NCBI RefSeq assembly: GCF_023074835.1
Contig: NZ_JALLGW010000001.1
Location: 1,364,001 to 1,428,000, forward strand
Length of the DNA stretch: 64,000 nt
Direction of reading: 5' to 3'
Source: Halomarina salina
GTDB lineage: Archaea > Halobacteriota > Halobacteria > Halobacteriales > Haloarculaceae
Shown piece after piece: positions 16,813 to 24,788 of this stretch. The notes under the pieces were generated by a model. The model did no database searches. It was not told the origin of the DNA and saw only the letters and a list, made by a program, of their open reading frames with translations. Both the position numbers and the translations under genes were made by a program. Every line of letters starts with the position of its first letter. The stretch's first letter is position 1.

Positions 16813-17955
16813 TCAGAGTTCGTTCAGCTTCCGGAGGAGCTGGCCCTTGTACTCCTCGTCGCTGCGCATCCCCTTCATCTCGATGACGTTGCGTTCGAGC
16901 TTGTCGAGGGCGACGCGGAACGCCGACTCAGCGCCGTACCCCTCGCCGCTCCCGGCGACCTGGCCGTGGGTCGTCCGGAGGCGGATCTGACACTGGATGA
17001 GCGGCGTGCCGCGGAGTTTCTCGCGGTGCTGGTGGAAGCGCACGTGGGCGTGCTGGACGCTCATCTCCTGGTACTTCTCGGCGACCTGCTCGATGCTCTG
17101 GCGGATGTTGTCCCGCGTGAGCGTGTCGAGCACGTCGATGTTGGTTATCTGGACGTCCATGTGCTCCTCCTCGGTGTAGGTGAGCGCGCGGAGCACGTCG
17201 GTCTTCGTGAGGATGCCCGCGACCAGCGAGTCGTCGTACTCGGGCGTGACGACGAGGCCGGCGACGTCGTGCTCGAACATGAGTTCGACGGCCTCCTTCA
17301 CGCTGTCTTCGAGGTCCGTCGTGATGACGGGGCTGGACATCTCGTCGTAGACGGGCAGGTCGAGGATGCGCTCGATGTCGCCCGCGCGGTCGCCCTGCGT
17401 CGCCTTGTCCATGTTCCGGACCGCCACGTCCACGATGTCGTGGGTGGTGACCATCCCGGTCAGCTGGCCGTCCTCGTTGACGACCGGCAGTCGGGAGACG
17501 CTGTTCTCGCGCAGGAGGTTGATGACCCGACCGATGTGCGTGTCCTCGTCGATGCTGACGACGTTGTCGGTGTATATCTGATCGACCGTCAGCACGTCGA
17601 GGTTGTCGATGACGGCGTGCAGGATGGCGTCGGCGTCGACGATGCCCCACAGGTCGCCCGCCTCGAACACGGGAGCGACCTTCGTGTCGCCCTCGACGAG
17701 CATCCGGGCGACCTCGCGGACGTCGGCCGTCCGCTCGATCTTGGGGGCGGACTTCACCATCGCGGCGGCCTTGGTGTCGTCCTCGATGTGTGACTGGAGC
17801 AACTGCTGCTGGGTGATGATGCCCGAGTAGTCGCCGTCGTCGGTGACGATGACGCCCTTCGGGTTCTCGTGCTCGAAGATGGAACGGACCTTCGAGAGTC
17901 GCTGGTTGGCGTCCACCTCGACGAACTCCTCGGCCGCGATGTCTGCGATGTCCAT
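16813..17955 (-). CDS. Four-CBS-domain protein with C-terminal HPF/S30AE-like domain
   Basis: 380 aa. Four consecutive CBS motifs are visible, each with the G-(I/V)-(I/V)-T core: GVIVTDDGDYSGIITQQQLL, VAPVFEAGDLWGIVDADAIL, LPVVNEDGQLTGMVTTHDIV, and GLVVTPEYDDSLVAGILTKT. The last 100 residues (MDVQITNIDVLD...VRFHQHREKLRGTP...CQIRLRTTHG) look like the ribosome-hibernation fold, including the final basic helix. CBS pairs usually sense adenosine nucleotides. An energy-sensing ribosome-binding role is inference. Confidence 0.85.
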   Translation of the reverse strand: MDIADIAAEEFVEVDANQRLSKVRSIFEHENPKGVIVTDDGDYSGIITQQQLLQSHIEDDTKAAAMVKSAPKIERTADVREVARMLVEGDTKVAPVFEAGDLWGIVDADAILHAVIDNLDVLTVDQIYTDNVVSIDEDTHIGRVINLLRENSVSRLPVVNEDGQLTGMVTTHDIVDVAVRNMDKATQGDRAGDIERILDLPVYDEMSSPVITTDLEDSVKEAVELMFEHDVAGLVVTPEYDDSLVAGILTKTDVLRALTYTEEEHMDVQITNIDVLDTLTRDNIRQSIEQVAEKYQEMSVQHAHVRFHQHREKLRGTPLIQCQIRLRTTHGQVAGSGEGYGAESAFRVALDKLERNVIEMKGMRSDEEYKGQLLRKLNEL

Positions 17956-18052
17956 TGTGCTCTCCTTGGGTGTTCTCCACCCGCGTTTATGAAGCTAGGC
18001 CGCAAACGTGGCAAGCACACAGGACTATCGGTGTCGCGACCCTCCGTTCGAC

Positions 18053-18469
18053 ATGGACATCACCGTGTTCGGCCGGTACACCTACCTCGTCACCGAGGTC
18101 GCGTGGGCCGTCGTCGCGCTGGCGCTCGTCGCGCACGCCGACGCGTGGCGCGCGGCCGCCAGGACGACGCTCGTCCTCTACCCCTTCGCGTACGCCTGGG
18201 ACTGGTACACCCTCGAAGTGGGCGTGTTCGAGATTCCGCTCCGGACCGGTGTCGAACTGCTCGGTATCCCCATCGAGGAACACGTCTTCATGCTACTCGT
18301 CCCGACGATGGTCGTCGGGGTCCACGAGACGCTGCGGAAACGCGACCGCGACCGGGAGGTGGCCGCGACGGACCGAGACAGGGTCGAGGCGGCGACCGGT
18401 GTCGAGACGGAGACGGACGGCGTCGAGGCGGAGACGACGCGGTCCTCGGCGGAGAAGCGTCAGTCGTAG
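18053..18469 (+). CDS. Single lycopene cyclase-domain membrane protein
   Basis: 138 aa with three hydrophobic helices (near YLVTEVAWAVVALALV, TTLVLYPFAYAWDWYTL and EEHVFMLLVPTMVVGV) and the PIEEH motif seen in CrtYc/CrtYd-type lycopene cyclases. A full haloarchaeal CrtY contains two such domains, so this is half of one. A charged Glu/Thr tail of about 45 residues follows. Its 3' end overlaps the convergent GH15 gene by 10 nt. Whether it cyclises lycopene or pairs with another half is unknown. Confidence 0.8.
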   Translation: MDITVFGRYTYLVTEVAWAVVALALVAHADAWRAAARTTLVLYPFAYAWDWYTLEVGVFEIPLRTGVELLGIPIEEHVFMLLVPTMVVGVHETLRKRDRDREVAATDRDRVEAATGVETETDGVEAETTRSSAEKRQS

Positions 18470-20394
18470 CGCGTCGTGGCGACCGGTTCGTCCGCGTCGA
18501 CCGGTTCCGAGGCGTCCCGGGCGAGACCGAGGACGCTGTCGACGAGACCGGCGTGGGCGAACCCGAGCGGGTAGTTCCCCCGGTGTTCGCCGTTCATCGG
18601 GTCGATCTCCTCCGCGAACAGGTCGAGCGAGGAGGCGCGGCCGAGGATGTCCTCCAGCACCTCGACGGCGGCCTCGCGGCGCCCGGCCTTCAGCATCGCG
18701 TCGACCAGCCAGAACGTGCAGAGGACGAACGCGTGGTCCTCCCCCGACAGGCCGTCCGGCCCCTCGTACCGCTGGACGAGGCCGTCGTCGACCAGCAGTC
18801 GGTCGAACACCGCGTCGATGGTGCCCTGCACGCGCGGGTCGTCCGCCGGGAGGAACCCGACGAGGGGAATGCGCAGGCAGGCGGCGTCGAGCGCCTGGTC
18901 GGCCTCGAACGACCGGACGAACGCGTTCTGGTCCTCGCGGAACCCCTCCTCGCAGACCGTCTCGTGGATGTCGGTCCGGGCGTCGAACCAGTGGTCGGGA
19001 ACCGGTTCGCCGCGCCCTTCGGCGATGGTGATGCCGCGGTCGACGGCCGCCCAGCACATCACCTTCGAGTGGACGAACTGCTCCGGGTTGCTCCTGACCT
19101 CCCAGATGCCGTAGTCGGGCTGGTGCCAGACGGCGCAGACGTGCTCGACGACGCGCTTGAGGCCCGTCCACTCCTCTTCGGTGAGCGTCACGCCCGCCTC
19201 GACGAGTTCGCTCGCGCTCAACAGCAGTTCGCCGTAGATGTCGATCTGCTTCTGCTCGCGGGCGGCGTTGCCGATGCGGACCGGCTGCGAGTCGCGGTAG
19301 CCCGAGAGGTGGTCGAGTTCCAGTTCGACCGTCCGGTCGACGTCCTCGACGGTCTCGGCGTCGGGTCGCGACTCGACGGCCGTCTCCTCGTCGAGGGCGT
19401 CGAGGTCGTACAGCGGGTGGAACAGCACCTCCTCGTTCGCCGGCCCGTGTTCGCGGAGGTAGCTCAGCCACCAGTTGAGGTTCGCCCGTGCCGCCGCCGT
19501 CGCTCCCAGGCGGGCCAGCGAGCGCGCCACTATCGACGAGTCGCGCACCCAGTGGAACCGGTAGTCCCAGTTCCTGACGCCGCCGACGTCCTCGGGGAGC
19601 GATGTGGTCGGGGCGGCCGCGATGGCTCCCGTCTCGGCGTTCGAGAGCAGGCGCATCGTCAGCGCCGACCGGACCAGAAGGTCTCGGTTCGCGCCCTCGA
19701 TGCCCGCGAGCGTCCCGACCCACTCGCGCCAGTGGGCGATCGTCGCGTCGAGCGTCCGGCGGCAGTCCTCGCGCGTCGGTCGCGGGCCGTCGCCCTCGGT
19801 GAGGACGAACCAGCGCGACTCGCCCTCGGTCAGCGTGACGGTCCCCGTCGCGTCGCCGTCGCTGACGTCCAGGTCGGCGTCGGTCCACAGCGTGAGCGTC
19901 TGGTCGCCGCCTGTCACGCGGTAGCCGACGATGCCGCCTTCCGACAGGTGGCCGTTCGTCGTCCGCGACTCCGAGACGCTCTCGATGGTCGTCTCGCCGC
20001 GGGCGTAGTCGAACCGCGGGTGGAACTCGATGCTCAGCGTCTCCTCGGACTCGGTGCAGGTGACGCGGCGGACGAGCGACCGTTTGGTGAGGGTGTCCGA
20101 CCGGACGACTGCGCGCGGGGGCATGAAGTCGGTGAGGCGCAACGTCCCGTCGTTCCCTCGGAACGTCGTCTCGAGGACGGGCGTATCGGGGATGTAGTCG
20201 TGATTCGACTCGAAGTCTCCGATGGGACGCAGGCAGAAACACCCGCCCACGTCGATATCGAGCAGCCGGGCGAACACGCTCGACGAGGAGAGGCGGGGGA
20301 ACGGTAACCAGTCGACGCTACCGTCAGGACCCACGAGCGCGCACGTCTCGCGGTTCCCGACGACGCCATACGACTCTATCGAGCGGTACTCCAT
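18460..20394 (-). CDS. Glycoside hydrolase family 15 (glucoamylase/trehalase-like)
   Basis: 644 aa. An N-terminal beta domain (IESYGVVGNRETCALVGPDG at the start) is followed by an (alpha/alpha)6 barrel with GVRNWDYRFHWVRDSS near residue 270, DYGIWEVR near 425 (putative catalytic acid Glu) and AEEIDPMNGEHRGNYPLGFAHAG near 600 (putative catalytic base). No signal peptide, so it is probably cytoplasmic, acting on maltooligosaccharides or trehalose. The exact substrate cannot be read from sequence. Confidence 0.92.
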   Translation of the reverse strand: MEYRSIESYGVVGNRETCALVGPDGSVDWLPFPRLSSSSVFARLLDIDVGGCFCLRPIGDFESNHDYIPDTPVLETTFRGNDGTLRLTDFMPPRAVVRSDTLTKRSLVRRVTCTESEETLSIEFHPRFDYARGETTIESVSESRTTNGHLSEGGIVGYRVTGGDQTLTLWTDADLDVSDGDATGTVTLTEGESRWFVLTEGDGPRPTREDCRRTLDATIAHWREWVGTLAGIEGANRDLLVRSALTMRLLSNAETGAIAAAPTTSLPEDVGGVRNWDYRFHWVRDSSIVARSLARLGATAAARANLNWWLSYLREHGPANEEVLFHPLYDLDALDEETAVESRPDAETVEDVDRTVELELDHLSGYRDSQPVRIGNAAREQKQIDIYGELLLSASELVEAGVTLTEEEWTGLKRVVEHVCAVWHQPDYGIWEVRSNPEQFVHSKVMCWAAVDRGITIAEGRGEPVPDHWFDARTDIHETVCEEGFREDQNAFVRSFEADQALDAACLRIPLVGFLPADDPRVQGTIDAVFDRLLVDDGLVQRYEGPDGLSGEDHAFVLCTFWLVDAMLKAGRREAAVEVLEDILGRASSLDLFAEEIDPMNGEHRGNYPLGFAHAGLVDSVLGLARDASEPVDADEPVATTRYD

Positions 20395-20991
20395 TACGCG
20401 ACCCTAGGCGATGGTCGTTGAAAGTAGTGTTCGTCCAAACCGACGGTAGCTGTCCCCTAACTGATGTGAATCCGGTCGAATCGTCCGGGCCACCGACCGG
20501 CGACCGGTCGGTCCCCCGTGTCGGGTCACTGTTCGCCCGGTATCGTCGTCCTTCGCCGGGTGCGTCGCTCGGTGGAGTCAGGAGCGGTCCGCTCTACGGT
20601 AGGATGAAAAGTGTGCCAGCCCTTGCGGATACTGGCGGCCACGGAACCGGCAGAGACTGGGAAACCGCTGGTATGGTTCCGTGGAACCGAGGTGCGCCAC
20701 CCGCCTGAGCACGCGATGAACGGGTTCTTCTCTCCCCGTCTTCGATTTCGATGACGCGCCTCGTTCACTCGAATACGCCATGTGTACTTATACCTTGGCG
20801 TTCGAACATCGAACGTCTCTCTGAACTGGCTACTCAGTCACATAGTGGCCTCGAACGCGGTATTTTGTGCTCGTATGTATCATTCTACACCTGCTTGATG
20901 GTGCCTACGTTCTAGTACAGCGCGAACCCGTCGGGAAAAATATATTTGTGGGAGAGAAACTATATGTCGTGACATTCAATTGGTGGGACAG
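20395..20991. other. Gene-poor, lower-GC stretch
   Basis: About 600 bases after the GH15 promoter end hold no ORF with haloarchaeal codon use or acidic translation. The last 250 bases are noticeably AT-richer, with GTACTTATACC near 20785 and AAAAATATATTTG near 20938 as possible TATA boxes, the latter for the DUF7344-like gene downstream. It marks the left side of an accessory segment. Confidence 0.45.
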
Positions 20992-21312
20992 ATGGGGAGA
21001 TACGAACCGGACGTGCTGCCGAAGAGCGTCGCGTACGACCTCGTCGCCGTGAAACGTCGGCGGATCGTGGTCTCGGTCCTGCTCGACCTCGCCGACGAGG
21101 TGCCTCTCGTCGACCTCGCTACGCAGGTAGCGGCCCGAGAAGACGGCGTCGCCGAGTCCGCGGTCACCGAAGAGACGCATCGGGCCGTCGCCGTCTCGCT
21201 CAGACACCACCACCTCCCGACGCTCGACGACGCCTCCGTCGTCGAGTTCGACTCCGAACGGAACACCGTCGTGTCGAACGACTCGCTCGACGACCTCGAA
21301 CCGCTCGTCTGA
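20992..21312 (+). CDS. DUF7344-like small regulatory protein
   Basis: 106 aa from ATG (MGRYEPDVL); a GTG three codons upstream is possible. A helical DNA-binding-like N-half (AYDLVAVKRRRIVVSVLLDLADE, VPLVDLATQVAARE) is followed by ETHRAVAVSLRHHHLPTLDDASVVEFDSERNTVV, which fits the haloarchaeal DUF7344 domain, a winged-helix-like fold common in signalling proteins. An AT-rich promoter lies at 20935-20965. Target unknown. Confidence 0.75.
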   Translation: MGRYEPDVLPKSVAYDLVAVKRRRIVVSVLLDLADEVPLVDLATQVAAREDGVAESAVTEETHRAVAVSLRHHHLPTLDDASVVEFDSERNTVVSNDSLDDLEPLV

Positions 21313-21358
21313 GGTGTCCGCGTCGCTCCGGGGGCGGTCTGGCGGCCGCGGACGAGGA

Positions 21359-21661
21359 CTACTCGGGGTGGAGTCGTGCGACGACCACCGTTCGGTCGCT
21401 GTAGACGGTCACGGCACAACCACAGAACTCGAAGGAGACACAGCCACTCCCGTTCACCGGCGTCCCTGCCGCCACGAACAGCCCATCGAGGGCGTCCGGG
21501 TCCATCACGTCGTACAGCGCTTCGGGGAGGTGCAACGGGTCACGGCCGGTCGCTTCACCGACCGCACGGACGGTGGCGAGGCTCCAGGGCTCCCCCTCTC
21601 TCATCTCGTACCGAAACTCCGTCGGTCGACCGACGTCCCCGGGTGGGGAGTCACTGTTCAT
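21359..21661 (-). CDS. HalOD1 output-domain protein
   Basis: 100 aa. The core DPLHLPEALYDVMDPDALDGLF followed by GCVSFEFCGCAVTVYSDRTVVV is characteristic of the haloarchaeal output domain HalOD1, thought to be a signalling output module. It stands alone and convergent with the DUF7344-like gene 46 nt away. There is no receiver or sensor domain, so partners must act in trans. Confidence 0.82.
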   Translation of the reverse strand: MNSDSPPGDVGRPTEFRYEMREGEPWSLATVRAVGEATGRDPLHLPEALYDVMDPDALDGLFVAAGTPVNGSGCVSFEFCGCAVTVYSDRTVVVARLHPE

Positions 21662-21985
21662 CTGTTCGAACCTTCTGCTTCTATCGTTTTCGTACTATCA
21701 CATCAATATAATCTATTCTGCGACTCTGTTTAAACTCTAGAAAAAGAATGACGCTCGAATCGGAGTATCATCCCTTGCGACGATTCGAGCGATTCGACGG
21801 AATCGATTCACCGGGTAGCGGCCCACCCACCCCAGTCCAGTGGGTCCCTCCCGCCCCGTTCTACCGGGCTCTTCCCCGCCTGACACGATGGCTCTCGGAT
21901 GGAGTCGACGAGGTTCGGCCCGGACTACCGACGAGTTACCCCCGACGTATGCCGATTCACCGTCGGGTAACTATGCGAGGCGACG
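21662..21985. other. AT-rich divergent promoter region
   Basis: 324 bases between the HalOD1 gene (minus) and the membrane-anchored protein (plus). The segment 21690-21745 is AT-rich (TCAATATAATCTATTCTG, TCTGTTTAAACTC), giving TATA candidates for both directions. I see no convincing gene; ORFs here have basic translations unlike neighbours. Confidence 0.45.
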
Positions 21986-22546
21986 ATGACGGCTCCGACA
22001 CCCATGAGTACCGAGACGGAGCGCATCGAACGCGTCGGGTACGTCCTGTGGGGCGTCGTGCTGGCGACCGTCGTGTTCGGCGGCCTGGCGGTCGCGAGCG
22101 GCGCGCTCGACGCCAGTAGCGGCGGCCACGCGTCACCGCCGACGACCGGCGACGACGACACCAGCGACGGGACGGACCGTGCCGAAGCCGAGGCGGAGTC
22201 GCGCTGGGGTGTCCCGGTGGAGTTCGAGGTCGACGACGACGTGCCGTCGTTCGACTTCGCAGTCGACCTGCCCGGCGTCGACGTCTCGGGTGAGAACGTG
22301 GGCGACCCAGACGACCCCCAGTCGGTCGCGGTCGACACCGACGCCATCGACGACGGGGTGGCTCGGAACGCGGACTCGGGGCTCTGTGCTATCGGGCTGA
22401 ACGAACCGAACCCGTCGGGCGTCGCAGTGAGCGTGGACGGAAACGGCTCGGCCAGCGCGTCCATCGACCCGGCACCGGACGAGACCACCGACGGGCCGCG
22501 CGAGCGCCCGCAGTCGGTGGTCGACCGCTGTACCGACGACGAGTGA
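21986..22546 (+). CDS. Membrane-anchored acidic protein of unknown function
   Basis: 186 aa; a second ATG at 22004 is an equal candidate. One hydrophobic helix near the N-terminus (YVLWGVVLATVVFGGLAVASG) is followed by a very acidic, Gly/Ser/Asp-rich exterior region with no Cys pattern and low complexity. No family recognised. Codon use and acidity are haloarchaeal, so I accept it as a gene. Confidence 0.6.
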   Translation: MTAPTPMSTETERIERVGYVLWGVVLATVVFGGLAVASGALDASSGGHASPPTTGDDDTSDGTDRAEAEAESRWGVPVEFEVDDDVPSFDFAVDLPGVDVSGENVGDPDDPQSVAVDTDAIDDGVARNADSGLCAIGLNEPNPSGVAVSVDGNGSASASIDPAPDETTDGPRERPQSVVDRCTDDE

Positions 22547-22777
22547 GTGGGCAATCGTACGTCGGGTCTGAACCGGAACGAGGGGCGAGCCTCGAACCCC
22601 GCTGCGCGTTCGACGTCCGAACACGACGATTCGACTCGTCGCGTCGGCGAGGCCGTCGAAGAGTCCTCCACCTCTGCGGGGGACGGCGTGGCGTCGGTTA
22701 TCGCGCGGGTCTACGACCACACTGACTGCGTGCCCCGAACGTACCTGCCGACTGCAGAAAAGGTGATGCTCGAGTAA
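22547..22777 (+). CDS. Possible small ORF upstream of the trypco2 gene
   Basis: 76 codons from a GTG abutting the previous TGA and ending 25 nt before the trypco2 ATG. The translation is mixed and not clearly acidic (RVGEAVEESSTSAGDGVASVIARV in the middle), and no family is recognised. Position suggests co-transcription with the trypco2 gene if real. Confidence 0.3.
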   Translation: MGNRTSGLNRNEGRASNPAARSTSEHDDSTRRVGEAVEESSTSAGDGVASVIARVYDHTDCVPRTYLPTAEKVMLE

Positions 22778-22802
22778 CGCTATCTGTGGTGTCGGTGATT
22801 GA

Positions 22803-23225
22803 ATGTCTGCAACGAAAGCATCAGCCGACGGATTAGAAGACGATCTCCCCCTGAAAGAGTTCATTCGTGCGGTGCAGGCGGAGCTAATCGAGTCGGAGAG
22901 CGAGCGCGAGGAATCTAACATCCCACCCCTGTTCAAGGTCGATTCGCTGGAGATCGAGGCGTCCGTGGTCGCCTCGAAGCGAGTCGAAGGGAAGGGTGGC
23001 ATCGACATCCAGGTCGTGTCACTCGGCGGTGGGGGTCACGTCGAGGAGCAGTCTGTCCAGAAGATCAAACTCACGCTCTCCACCGTAGAGGCGGAGGATA
23101 TCGAGCGGTACGAGCAGCGACTGGAGGAGATGCAGCAGGAAGCGCAGACGACTGGAGGAGGCGGAATGCTGGTCAACGACGCGATCGTCAACGGGTTGCT
23201 CCCGGCACCCACGCCCGAGCCCTGA
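22803..23225 (+). CDS. Trypco2 (trypsin-co-occurring domain 2) protein
   Basis: 140 aa. An N-terminal helix LKEFIRAVQAELIESESERE, then a beta-rich core FKVDSLEIEASVVASKRVEGKGGIDIQVVSLGGG and KIKLTLSTVEA, matches the trypco2 family, which in bacteria accompanies trypsin-like proteases and effector-associated domains in conflict or signalling systems. A short coiled coil and a Gly/Pro tail follow. No protease or NTPase gene is adjacent, so the usual partner is missing here. Family call from memory. Confidence 0.7.
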   Translation: MSATKASADGLEDDLPLKEFIRAVQAELIESESEREESNIPPLFKVDSLEIEASVVASKRVEGKGGIDIQVVSLGGGGHVEEQSVQKIKLTLSTVEAEDIERYEQRLEEMQQEAQTTGGGGMLVNDAIVNGLLPAPTPEP

Positions 23226-23290
23226 CGAGCAACACTCCGCTCCGCGCCGAGCGCTGGGGGAGGTTACTATCGCCGGCCCTCGGGTGACTC

Positions 23291-23330
23291 TCGTCCAGAC
23301 ACGGTGTGGTTCGTCCAGACACGGTGTGGT
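23291..23330 (+). repeat. Perfect 20-bp tandem duplication
   Basis: TCGTCCAGACACGGTGTGGT occurs twice back to back (23291-23310 and 23311-23330). It lies in the non-coding space between the trypco2 gene and the tRNA-Val-derived repeats. Confidence 0.95.
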
Positions 23331-23386
23331 CGTCGGTGACGCCTACGTACCTCATCGCTTCGCTCGCGGTCGTTGTGACGTGAAGA

Positions 23387-23410
23387 GTGGGTTGGGACAG
23401 ATTCGAACCT
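23387..23410 (-). repeat. Duplicate of the tRNA-Val 3' end
   Basis: This 24-nt stretch repeats 23521-23544 with three or four differences, that is, the acceptor stem and T-arm side of the tRNA-Val gene. The two copies are direct repeats 134 nt apart. Such copies are typical of att sites left by elements that integrate into tRNA 3' ends. Confidence 0.75.
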
Positions 23411-23514
23411 CGGTCGGACGTGCTCGCTTCGCTGCGCGCGACCTCTCTGGTTCAAATCTCCCGTGCCCGATTTCGGTTCCACGGACTCCTCGCTCCGCTC
23501 GTCGTTTCGTGGAA
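23396..23514. repeat. Stacked palindromes beside tRNA-Val
   Basis: Two imperfect inverted repeats in a row. In the first, GACAGATTCGAACCTCGGTCG pairs with CGACCTCTCTGGTTCAAATCTCC, so both arms look like a tRNA T-arm. It is centred on GCTCGCTTCGCTGCGC. In the second, TTCCACG (23477-23483) pairs with CGTGGAA (23508-23514) around CTCGCTCCGCTCG. No ORF is credible here. Confidence 0.6.
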
Positions 23515-23521
23515 TCAGAAG

Positions 23522-23596
23522 TGGGTTGGGGCAGATTTGAACTGCCGACCTCCTCCATGTCAAGGAGGTGTCATAACCAGCCTAGACCACCAACCC
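23522..23596 (-). tRNA. tRNA-Val (anticodon GAC)
   Basis: On the minus strand the sequence starts GGGTTGG and ends CCAACCC plus discriminator A, a 7-bp acceptor. The anticodon arm is CCTCC-TTGACAT-GGAGG with anticodon GAC. The T-arm GGCAGTTCAAATCTGCC is intact. No intron and no encoded CCA. Confidence 0.96.
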
Positions 23597-23780
23597 TCGC
23601 ATTATCGAGTATCCCACGGGGATACTTGAACCTTTCCGAACGGTACGGCGGTGCGTCCCCGTGCCGTGGGACGGTTTCGCGGCTCGTTCGGTCGCTCGTC
23701 CGTCCCCGACTCGACGACAACAGGGTTAAGTCGATGAACACTCTTGTACATCACAGACCAACAACGCTCATCGACTCACC

Positions 23781-24788
23781 ATGATGGACTACATCGAACG
23801 CGTCACGGACGGCGCGGACCTGACACAGGCGGAAGCGCGCGAGGCGTCGACGGCGGTGTTCGACGGGGCGACGGAGGCACAGATCGGGGCGCTGCTGGCG
23901 GCGCTTCGCGCCAAGGGCGAGACGGAAGCCGAGATCGCGGGGTTCGCCGAGGGGATGCGCGACGCCGCGCGGACCATCGACCCCGACCGGACGCCGCTGG
24001 TCGACACCTGCGGGACCGGCGGCGACGACTACGACACCATCAACGTCTCGACGACCAGCGCCGTCGTCGCGGCGGGCGCGGGCGTCGCCGTCGCCAAACA
24101 CGGCAACTACTCCGTCTCCTCGAACTCCGGGAGCGCGGACGTCCTCGACGAGGTGGGCGTCGACATCGACGCCGAACCACCGGCCGTCGAGCGGGCCATC
24201 GAGGAACGCGGCATCGGGTTCATGCTCGCGCCCGTGTTCCACCCCGCGATGAAGGCGGTCATCGGCCCGCGGCGCGAACTCGGGATGCGGACGCTGTTCA
24301 ACGTCCTCGGGCCGCTGACGAACCCTGCCGGGGCGGACGCGCAGGTCGTCGGCGTCTACGACCCCGACCTCGTCCCCGTCCTCGCCCGCGCGCTGGCGAA
24401 CCTCTCGGTCGAGCGCGCACTCGTCGTTCACGGCGACGGTATGGACGAGATCTGCCTCCACGGCGAGACGGTCGCCGCCGAGGTCCGCGGGGACGACATC
24501 GAGGAGTTCACGCTCACAGCCGCCGACCTCGGCCTCGACAGCGCCCCCGTCTCGGCCGTCGCGGGCGGCACGCCCGAGGAGAACGCCGCCGACCTCCGCG
24601 GCATCGTCACCGGCGATGTGACGGGGCCGAAGCGGGACATCATCCTCGCGAACGCGGGGGCCGCTATCTACGTGGCGGGTGAGGCCGACTCGCTGGCCGA
24701 CGGCGTGGCGCGTGCCCGCGAGTCCATCACGTCTGGCGCGGCCGCCGAGAAACTCGACGCCCTGCGTGGCACGACGGTCTCCCCGTGA
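23781..24788 (+). CDS. trpD: Anthranilate phosphoribosyltransferase
   Basis: Second step of tryptophan synthesis, transferring phosphoribose from PRPP to anthranilate. 335 aa. PRPP-site motifs DTCGTGGDDYDTINVSTTSA (near residue 75) and VAKHGNYSVSSNSGSADVL (near 105) are intact, and the REMG-type region RRELGMRTLFNVLGPLTNPA follows. It opens the trpDFEG operon; GGTTAAG at 23724-23730 is a possible TATA element. Either of two adjacent ATGs may be used. Confidence 0.96.
   Translation: MMDYIERVTDGADLTQAEAREASTAVFDGATEAQIGALLAALRAKGETEAEIAGFAEGMRDAARTIDPDRTPLVDTCGTGGDDYDTINVSTTSAVVAAGAGVAVAKHGNYSVSSNSGSADVLDEVGVDIDAEPPAVERAIEERGIGFMLAPVFHPAMKAVIGPRRELGMRTLFNVLGPLTNPAGADAQVVGVYDPDLVPVLARALANLSVERALVVHGDGMDEICLHGETVAAEVRGDDIEEFTLTAADLGLDSAPVSAVAGGTPEENAADLRGIVTGDVTGPKRDIILANAGAAIYVAGEADSLADGVARARESITSGAAAEKLDALRGTTVSP

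Noticed and set aside
20526-20781. Short minus-strand ORFs in the gap after the GH15 gene
   Set aside because: Basic, low-complexity translations with no start signal or family; treated as non-coding.
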